This document shows positions 56,030-64,000 of a DNA stretch of 64,000 nt, piece by piece. The DNA is from Laburnicola sp. R22_1. Taxonomy: Eukaryota > Ascomycota > Dothideomycetes > Pleosporales > Didymosphaeriaceae. The position numbers were made by a program, and so were the translations under genes. Numbering within the stretch: the stretch's first letter is position 1; every line of letters starts with the position of its first letter. The notes under the pieces were generated by a model. That model was not told the origin of the DNA. It saw only the letters and a list, made by a program, of their open reading frames with translations, and did no database searches. The stretch spans positions 1,116,001-1,180,000 of the forward strand of contig JACONQ010000014.1 in NCBI GenBank assembly GCA_014281115.1. Reading direction: 5' to 3'.

Positions 56030-59000
56030 CAGAGTTGCTAACAATCAATCAGGTAGCAGTTAGTCCGCTCGGTTTACTGCCAAGCGTCAATTCAATCAGT
56101 CAACCATTGGCTCATACAAATTAGTAGGCAAATAAGGTGCCGGCCTTGAGCCTGATTGATCAAACTGACCAACCTGGTGATTTGGGCCCCCGCAGAGGGT
56201 TCCTGGAGTAGTTTTTGAAGCTGGAAATATCATCAAATATCGATATTTTGGCGAATATTTGGTGTTTTAGCTTGCCGATTATTTCCTAATCGGGTAATCA
56301 GCCGTACACCTGAAATCTCCGTCGGTGCTCCCAGACCTTGCACCTACCCACATACTCGTCAATATCCATCAGTATACCCGTTAGATGAGCTCAAATCGAC
56401 GCGGCCGGGGCTCAAAAAGACGGCAGGGGCAACAGGAGGCGCCTAGTACACCAGCTACCTCGCTCACTGCTGAATCTCTGTCTAACGTCGCCAAAGATTC
56501 CCAGTCGACCCAGGACAACCAGTCCTTCGAGGTAGAGCTTAGAGATCGGGCGGCGGAGTCACATAACGCCTATACAGATATTTCCATTGCTGTCGCACCT
56601 ACTGCGCCCACTGCACCCACTGCGCCCTCCGCCCAAGCCCCCGAGGCTGTCGATACTGAGTACGATGCTGGGTACGAGGATAACTTTGATGGGATCGACT
56701 GGACGCGTCTGGGGCCGTACATGAAGCCTTTGCGGACGCAGAGGAGTAAGAAGTCGCTGATATACAACTACGGCTATCGAGTAGCTCTGCGCAAGTGCCC
56801 AACGCGTATTTTCTTTGTCTGTCAGTACTGCCACGTTCACAGGAGTATTGGGTTTGCAAGTAGGGGTATATACGACGTAACAAGCTCAACGTCGTCAGCT
56901 TGGTCTCACCTTGAGACGCTCCGTACAGGACACGCGATAACTCGCCCTGGGCGCGAGTCTGTCGGGCTGGAGGCTGGCCAGCGTACTCTCCGTGGGTTGA
57001 CAGGCGCCGGGATGGAGGTGTCGCAGGACGTTGCGAACGCGCTGGGTAACTTCAATATACAGCGTTTTCGACTGGCGGCAGTCAGCTGGCTTGTCGAGAA
57101 CAACCATCCTCTCAGCGAGTTTGAATCGCCAACCTTTCGAGCCCTCCTCCGGGTTGCCAACCCTGAGGCAGAAATGGCAATATGGAAGAACCACCAGAGC
57201 GTCTCGGCGTATATACTGCGCCTCTACGATTACCTGGCGCCGTTAGTTCAACGCGAGCTGTCTCACGCGCTGGGCAAGGTCCACTTCAGTTTTGACGGCT
57301 GGTCTGTCAAAGGTGGCAAGAAGGCCTTTATGGGGATTGTCTGCCATTACGTCAACGCCCAAGGACGGATCTGCGACCTGCCTCTCGCCCTGCCCCAGCT
57401 GGCTGGCGCCCATACAGGAAAAAGGATGGCGGAGGTTGTCAAACAGACGCTGACAAAGTTCGGCATTGACGCGTCCTCAGTGGGCTACTTTGTTCTTGAT
57501 AATGCCGCCAATAACGATACTACTGTTGACTGCCTAGCCCAAGAGTTTAATTTCAACGCGGTCGAACGCCGTCTGCGCTGCTCACCCCACTCGCTCAACT
57601 TGACGGGTCAGACGGTGATATTTGGGGTTGACAAGGACGTTTTTGATAACGACGACAATCAGACGGCGGAGGAGGAGAAGCTCATGCGTGAGTGGCGTCA
57701 GAAGGGCCCATTGGGGGTGCTCGTCGACGTCCTCCACTCAATACGTATTCCCTAGCAGTACGACTTGTTCAACCAGCTTCAGCGCACTATTCTTGAGTCT
57801 GAACGCGCAGAGGGTAACAGGAAACCTGTCAAGCTTCTAGAGCCTGTTAAGCCCGTTGTTACAAGGTGGAACTCCTTTTGCGACACCTTTGAGAGGGCTA
57901 TAATACTCCACTCCACTATCAACGCGTATATGGAGTGGCATATTACAAAAACGCGCTCCGACTACGCAACGCGTCGAGGGCGTCAGACAGAGACGCCAGC
58001 CGACGTACCTGAATGGATGAGGTCCTCCGGGCTCACCTCTGGAGACTGGCAAGTAATTACCCAGTACGTACATGTCCTCCAGCCGTTGAAGGAGGCCACC
58101 AAGAGACTTGAAGGGCGCGGCTTCTCTGGACGTTTTGGGGCCATCTATGAGGTATACCCGACCTTTGAGTATCTCCTCAATCACTTTGAAGCTCTGGCGA
58201 CCCAGTGGGCCAACGTTGATTTTGATAAGGACGACGCTCCCGAGGACCATATAATAATCAACGTCCGGCTGGCGCACAAGAAACTTGCAAAGTACTACGC
58301 TAAGCTTGAAGACTCACCTGCCTATTTTACGGCGACGTCTCTCCACCCTTATTACAAGCACTATTTTGTCAACGCCTGGGGTGAGGAGAACCCGACGTGG
58401 CTCGCCAAGGGCAAGGCTCAGTTCAAGGAGCTCTGGGATACGTACAAGGCCAAGAATACGGGTGCTGTCAACTCTCCCCGCGCAAGAGAGCAAAGGTATC
58501 AAATATCGACGCGTTTACAGAAGGTCTCACAAAGCCCGTACGCCTCAGCGCCAGCCCAGCTGTTAACTGTTCAGATGAGTACGAGCGGTGGTATACTGAC
58601 GAACCTTACCTCCCGATTGATCACCCGCTTGCCCAGGACCCGATTACTTACTGGCTGGGCATGCGAGACGGCTACCCAGACCTGTCAAAGCTCGCGATAG
58701 ACATGCTATCGATCCCAGCGTCCTCTTGTTACTGTGAGAGAGTCTTCTCAGAGACAGGCGACATGATGGAACCCAAAAGGCGTAAACAAGGTCCCCAGCT
58801 AGTCTCCGCAACTCAGTGCGTACGATCTTGGATAAAAGCTGGGTTTACGGACGTCAACCGTACTCTAGCTAACAGTACAGATCTCTCTGAGCAGGTGCTA
58901 GAGGAGAGGTATCATTTGGGGTCTTGGGCCCCGGAGGCTTATATATAAGGTCAACACCATAGATGCCCCACTTTTTTTTATACAATATCATCAATCAGGC

Positions 59001-59128
59001 CAATCACCAGGTCAGTTTGGCCCCCCAACGTACACCAGTTCGATCAGGTCAACTCCAGGGACCCCCCCCTTACAGGTCAACCCAGGTAAGACCCGCGAGA
59101 CTGACTTACCTGACTGTTAGCAACTCTG
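56030..59128 (+). mobile_element. hAT DNA transposon, nearly intact
   Basis: 3099 bp flanked by the 8-bp duplication CTATACTA (56022-56029, 59129-59136), the size typical of hAT. The TIRs start CAGAGTTGCTAACARTCA on both ends. The subterminal regions hold several GGTCARNTT-type and CAATCAGG words in both orientations (56050-56200, 58980-59110). It shows almost no RIP and is the best-preserved element in the window. Confidence 0.96.
56385..58948 (+). pseudogene. hAT transposase, one stop and one frameshift
   Basis: ATG 56385 opens 456 codons. The N-terminus is basic and low-complexity, with an APTAPTAPTAPS run. A BED-type zinc finger is indicated by C146-x2-C149 and H175-x7-H183. The RNase H-like catalytic core shows FDGWSVKGGKK (D304), VLDNAANND (D372), the CSPHSLNL motif, and in the C-terminal part SSCYCERVFSE, which supplies the Glu. 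The hAT dimerisation region follows (YWLGMRDGYPDLSKLAIDML and after). TAG 57753-57755 interrupts RIP-QYDLF and fits CAG to TAG. A one-base loss near 58475-58490 moves the frame from the NAWGEENPTWLAKGK part to KRAKVSNIDAF. TAA at 58946-58948 ends it. Only two lesions separate it from a full frame. Confidence 0.93.
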
Positions 59129-59136
59129 CTATACTA

Positions 59137-59439
59137 CAGGCGTCCCTAATAGTAGGACGTCTCCTAAAGCTAGTATTAAGATCCTAATTGCTTCGCGTTC
59201 TATGCTAAGGTTAATAAGCCTTGTAGGTAGAGCTTAATATATAATGCGAGCATGTTTGCTCTATATATAAAGGTAAAATACAGCGTAAAGCTAAGTACAT
59301 AATAGAGCTAAGTAAAGTGTAGGGGTACAGCGTAGAGCTGTGTATAGGATAGAGCTTAGTAAATATATAGCCTTGTTAAACCTATAAAAACCACATAGGA
59401 GAAACTAGGAAGAGTACTATACTATAGGGAAGCTTATTT
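59137..59439 (-). other. Right flank of hAT and probable 3' UTR or LTR of Copia-2
   Basis: No coding frame. It has loose repeats of TAGAGCTNAGTAAA and GTAGAGCT words at 59210-59370. Its position after the Copia-2 stop suggests 3' UTR or LTR, but the partner LTR is off the window, so this cannot be confirmed. Confidence 0.4.
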
Positions 59440-62400
59440 AGAAGGAAATAGTTAAAAATAAAGAAGAGAAATCTAGTTTTCGTGCTTCTGCCTAGGTAAC
59501 AGCTTAGGAAGGCTGTTAGCTAGTTAACAGCTTGTCTAGATATATAAGAGGTTAATATTGTTAGATTAAGCTTCTTAGCGTAGCCAGTAATAATGAATAT
59601 TAACGTGCCGTATAGTAGTCTTAAGACAAGGCGTAGTAGAGGTAAGAAGCTAAATAGTCTACTAATTATTATAGTATAGAAGGCGTTCATAATCTAGATT
59701 AAAGCCAATTTGTTTAAAGACTCTCCACTACTAGATTAGTTTAGTGCCTACAGATAATGCAGCGACTAGCTCTACTTCTATAGTGGACTTAGTAATATAG
59801 CGTTAGAGTGTTACTTTCTAGTCTATAGGTCCGCTAAATAGGAAGAAGATATAGCCTTATAAGCTCTTACGTGTAATCTTATTATTAGCGTACGACGCAT
59901 CTATTGCTCTAAAGAACTTAGGCTAAGTCTGGTCGGCTATATAGACTAATTTGTTTAAGATAGAGGCTGTGTAGTAGAGAGCTTAATCTTTAGTGCCTAG
60001 TAGGTAGGCAATTATTTAGTAGGCTGCGTTAAGATAACGTAAAGATGAATTTATAAAAAACTCAGCTAGTTTAGAATAAGCTTTTAAGACATTAGGTTAG
60101 GTAGCTCTAGCCGCGTAGCCTATAGAGCCTACAAGCTAGGCATATTTATGCTTAGTGAAGTTATTTGCCTAATCCTTAGATAGTAATAGCTCTTCTAGAG
60201 GTAGTAGGGTAGCTAGTAACTTCGTGTATAGCTTTGGTAAAGAATACTTCTGTGCCAGCTTCTTAATATATAAAGCTTATAATAGCCAAATAGAGCTATT
60301 CTTATAGTCTCTATGCATTTAAATGCCACAGAACATTTAAAGCTCTCCTAGAGATTGAATCTTATATTAGCGCAGGAGCTTCTGCTTAAATTTATATAGT
60401 GCAGCCTTGTGGGCTAGTAGGCAGAGTATAACGATATTATCTACATAGAAGAAGACTAGAAGCTTGTTATTCTTCTATAGACAAGGAACGTCTTTGACTT
60501 TATATAGGCCTAGCTTAGTAAGCGTCTTAATAAGCTCTTAATACTAGAGTAGTGGTAAGGTCTTTAGGCTGTATAGAGCTCGATATAGTCTCTATAGATA
60601 GTTAGAGTTAGAGAATCCTTCTAGTAAGTAATAATAGACTAGTGTTACGAGCTAAGCGTTTGTAAATACGTTAATAGCATTATATTAATAGATTTCTATA
60701 TTAAAGTAGGCAGCTATAGCAACTAGAGCTTAGAATATTCAAACTGCTAGAGTGGCTGCGTAGGTATCCTTAGTAGTCGCCTATAGATCGCCTCGTACGC
60801 AGATATAGGCCTTATATTTTATAAGGTAGCTTTAATTATTAAGCTTGTACTTAAAGACCCACATTAATAGGAGGACCTCTTAGTCTTACGGGTTAAACTC
60901 CTGCTAGGTAATCCTCTCATATGTGCCTTTTTGCTTCACGTTGCTAATTTCTTGTTTTATAGCCTAGAGAAAGCATTCCTTATATAGAGATGGTATTTTT
61001 ATTACATCTCTATAGAGACGCAGCTTAGGAGGTAGCTTAGTATAGTAAAATCGTGTTTTTAATACTATAGCTAAGGCTGCTACGTATACTAACTAGTATG
61101 TGTTAATAAAGAAGCTGCTACTCTTCTAAGATGGCTTTCTAGATCTTGTTAACTCTTTAGGTAGTATATAAGACTAATAAAGGTTGCTATTAATTAGTTT
61201 TTAATTCTCTGCTTAGTTTAAGTCTGTTTATAAGACAGAATCTAATATTTTATATTTACGCTTCTTTAAAGATATGGATAGTAGTAGTGAGCTAGTTAGT
61301 GTAGCTAATAGTAAGTATAGTAAGTTGTTATAAGGTGAGCCCTATAAGCTGCTATAAACCTTAGTAGTCTCTATTTAACTTAGTGTTAGAAGCTGCTAAT
61401 AGTAACTTCTTATCTAGTGTTAGGTTGTTGTTACTCTTTGCGTTAATTAGCTTTTGTCTATAATAGTAGCAGTCTGGCTAGACTAGTCTAGATCTAACAT
61501 AAGCTTATCTTTAGATAAATCTTCTATAGAGCTGTCTTAGCTGCGTATTAAAGGTAGTTAATACCTGTGGGCGAATTGCTCTAGCTTAGAGCCTTATAGG
61601 AGCGGATCTGCTTTATTGTGTGGTTAATAGAAGAGGTCTTCTTAGAAGGTAACATCTCTTATACAAATAACTTTGCCTCTATAAGCTTAGCTTCTTGCCT
61701 TAGGTATTTAGATTTAGTAGATGTTTAACAAGTTGTAGCTAACTAGGCATCCTACTAAAGCTTAAGGACTAAGCTTATCTATTTGTAGTATCTACTTGCG
61801 TAGTGTGTATGCTTAGCAGCCATAGATATATAGGTAAGTAATTAATAGTTTCTTACTATAGGTAATTTTAAATAGTGTTTTTTAGCCTAGTAATCGCGTG
61901 GGTGTGCGATTAAGCAGGTATACTGTTGTAGGGTAGATCTTAGAGCCAAGTGCTAGAGGTAGGTTTAAGGTGATCCTTATTAAACAACTTCTCTTAATAA
62001 GACTCCTGCCTAAGCGCTCTACTAAGCCATTCTGCTCTTTAGTGTGTGGAGCTCTAATCTGTAGCTTAATACCTTCTTCCTAATAGTAGTCTCTAGCAGA
62101 GTTGTCTGCCAGGCTATATTCTCGCTTATTATTAGCAATAAGCAAGGTAATAGTTGTATTAAATTCTCATTTAATTGTTTAATCTAGACATCTAATAATA
62201 GATAGTAGCGTAGGCTTGTCTCGTCTAGGTATCGTGTAGACGAAATAGAACTTTAAGAATAGGTTAAACCTATAGAAGACATATTAATCACCGTTATAGG
62301 CTCTTATATTAAGCTTAATTAGGTTAATAGTAATAGTTTTAAAGGCTTAGGTTGCCCCTATCTTATAGCCTATTTAACGCGAGATAATCTAATATGCTTT

Positions 62401-63015
62401 GCTTTATAGGCATTCTTCGTAGTTAACTATTTAAGGAGCAGTTCTAGTAGCTAGCTATATGCCTATTATGTGACTTAATAGTTAGTCGATTGCATTATTA
62501 CTTAGATATCTTATAAGGACATAGAGCTAGAACTTGCTTAGCGATCTTAATTTAGGCAGTAGGGCTAAGTACTATGGCTAATGTTAATGGGTAGCGAATG
62601 TTTAAAGCTAAGTAGATTGGGTAGATAGAGAATTAGTTCGATAGACTACTAGCTAGTGACTACCTAGCCTAGTAAGGCTAGCGATGTCTTTAACTTATAA
62701 CCCTAATAAGTTAGACTAATATAGAGTGTTTCTACCTAAGTCAAAATGGATATTTAATAATAATAGTTGGGCTAGAGAGACTAGGCTTATAAAGAAGCTT
62801 AGTATTAAGGCAACGCGCTTAAGCTTTGTCTTTCTCTATTCTTAAGGCGTTAATAGGAGTATCTCAACTTCTCCCTATGCCTAAATAGCCATCTCTGTGC
62901 CTCCTGCAAGGACAACATTGTCTAGCGATGTAGGAGCCTTCTATTAGAACTTAGGAGGATTGTTGCAGATGTGAATATTAGTGGCTGGATCTAGCGTCTA
63001 TAAGTAAAGAAGTGG
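59440..63015 (-). pseudogene. Copia-2 pol (protease, integrase, RT, RNase H), RIP-degraded
   Basis: Protease: TLDPATNIHICNNPPKF near 63000-62950, matching the LDSGASxHI form with changed residues. Integrase: DNSARDYYQEEGIKLQ-like text at about 62110-62060 (the second Asp region) and APHTKEQNGLVERLGRS near 62055-62000 (Glu region). RT: LLLMWVFKYKLNN near 60870-60830, VIYKAYICVRGDL-like text after it, and the active site FYVDNIVILC near 60460-60430, where DD has become DN. RNase H: YYNN...TIQLLTSTTPCLKTTIRHV-like text near 59700-59600, and LPKLLPRQKHEN near 59500-59460. All breaks noted are TAG/TAA. Confidence 0.82.
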
Positions 63016-64000
63016 AAAGTGTTATAGCGTTGGCCTATTATTAAATGCCAATAAGTAGACAGCGTAGGCTTTATAGGAAAGGTTGGCTATAGGTGCATTA
63101 CCTGCGTTAATTTCTATTAAATTAGGTTCTAACCTATAGCTCCCTTAAACCCTACGCTTCTTATAGCGCTAATTCTTTTCCCAAATCTTGTTTAGTATGC
63201 CTTTCGTATCCTTGGCTTCGTATTCAACTATCTTCTTAGCTTTTTTAGGGTTTTTAACGAATCCTCCTCTGCGCTGTGAGGTGTTAATGTACGGACACTA
63301 TCCCCAATAGTGTAGATCTCTACAGAGACATAGCTTTAATAGCTTTAATAGCTTGTTCTAATAAGGTCTCTTTTTATTGTTTTGTCTATATAGAAACTTC
63401 TCTTAATTTAATATAGCTGCAAATGCTTCGCCTTAGATAGTTAATTTTGTTGCGGTCGTACAATAGTAGCGCAGGTATCCTGCTAGTAGTTTAGGTAGTG
63501 TTAGCTAGATAGAGTTGCTATCTAAGGTAGTTAAGATAGTTTCCGCGTTAAATACTATAATAGCGATAGTAGCAGCGTAGCCAGGGTCGATCTGCCTAAT
63601 AGCTTAAATAAGGTCCTTGTGAGGTTAGTAGCTATACATCTCTAGTAGCTTAAGTTATTTAGCCCTATTATAGGCAGCAAGAAAGGTGCTACACTACTCC
63701 TCTAGATTCTCTCTATAAGCATATAGTACTTTGGCAGTGTTATAGTCTTTCTAGACCTAATATTCTTAATTAGCTATTATAGGGCTGTAGAGCTCCTATA
63801 GCATCTTAAGCTAATTGTGGAGGGACTTTTAGTCCTTAATTTAATAGACTAGGTCCTAAGTAATAGTGTTAGCTACGTGCGCTTTAATTTGGCTAATCTT
63901 ATCTTTAGTTTGTTTATATTCCTTAAGCTCCCTATAGTAGAGACTTATTTCCTAATTATACTGCGCTTAAGCTTTAGTAGTAGGTTCTGTCGCTAGCGAT
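63016..64000 (-). pseudogene. Copia-2 gag, 3' part, RIP-degraded, cut by window end
   Basis: Minus-strand frame with TAG/TAA breaks. Near 63330-63290 a zinc-knuckle relic is readable (CLCRDLHYWG-CPY), followed by a Lys-rich stretch (GGFVKNPKKAKKIVEYEAKD) before the protease. The N-terminus lies outside the window. Confidence 0.65.

Larger units (their letters stand above)
59440..64000 (-). mobile_element. Copia-2, minus-strand Ty1/Copia element, right end off window
   Basis: Gag, protease, integrase, RT and RNase H are readable right to left on the minus strand. The sequence is AT-rich with many TAG/TAA stops. It is unlike Copia-1 in its RT motif (YVDNIVILC against QTNNTLML) and integrase text, so it is a different family. 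The 5' LTR and most of gag's start lie beyond 64000. Confidence 0.85.

Noticed and set aside
56559..57194. Several open frames antisense to the hAT transposase
   Set aside because: They overlap the transposase fully and show no domain; shadows of a GC-richer coding strand.
58444..58489. Short intron (GT to AG) in the hAT transposase
   Set aside because: 46 bp with no convincing branch point, and it would remove residues that read well; a single-base loss is simpler. It cannot be fully excluded.

Overview
The window looks like a repeat-compacted, AT-rich block from a filamentous ascomycete with repeat-induced point mutation (RIP). Almost all of it is transposable-element sequence. In the AT-rich parts the dinucleotides CpA and TpG are scarce and TpA is very common. 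Nearly every premature stop is TAG or TAA standing where a homologous frame has Gln or Trp, and catalytic Asp residues are repeatedly Asn. I see no intact cellular gene, rRNA, tRNA or CRISPR array. The species cannot be named from sequence alone.

Layout. 1-8274: a Ty3/Gypsy chromovirus on the minus strand (Gypsy-1 copy 1, cut by the window start). 8275-10380: degenerate sequence with a 25-unit 10-bp satellite. 10386-20886: a second, more strongly mutated copy of Gypsy-1, flanked by CTTCC duplications; it carries a pogo DNA transposon (pogo-A, 16741-18611) and a 102-bp non-LTR retroposon fragment (19555-19656). 20892-49854: a plus-strand chromovirus (Gypsy-3) split by three insertions: pogo-B (22911-26977, itself carrying pogo-C), the LTR element Gypsy-4 (28621-36986, itself carrying a 470-bp retroposon), and the Copia element Copia-1 (39253-49672). 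Copia-1 carries pogo-D in its left LTR and pogo-E in gag, and pogo-E carries a 415-bp retroposon with a TAC tail. 50701-53010: an unclassified terminal-inverted-repeat (TIR) transposon with AGGTTAGG-rich ends. 54884-55778: a broken trypsin-like protease gene, the only candidate cellular gene. 56030-59128: a hAT transposon with an almost open transposase. About 59440 to the window end: a minus-strand Copia element (Copia-2).

Target-site duplications, interrupted frames and LTR pairs let the insertion order be read directly. Removing pogo-E plus one TA rejoins Copia-1 gag in frame; removing pogo-C rejoins the pogo-B transposase and its zinc knuckle; removing the TAC-tailed retroposon rejoins the pogo-E transposase. 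RIP load differs sharply between neighbours: Gypsy-1 copy 2, Gypsy-3, Gypsy-4 and Copia-2 are heavily mutated, while Copia-1, pogo-D, pogo-E and the hAT are light.

The most unusual shared pattern is in the five pogo elements. Their TIR sequences differ, yet every TIR is built from two direct copies of a family-specific 13-17-bp motif whose starts are exactly 17 bp apart. Three LTR retroelements also each carry a different tandem minisatellite between the 5' LTR and gag.
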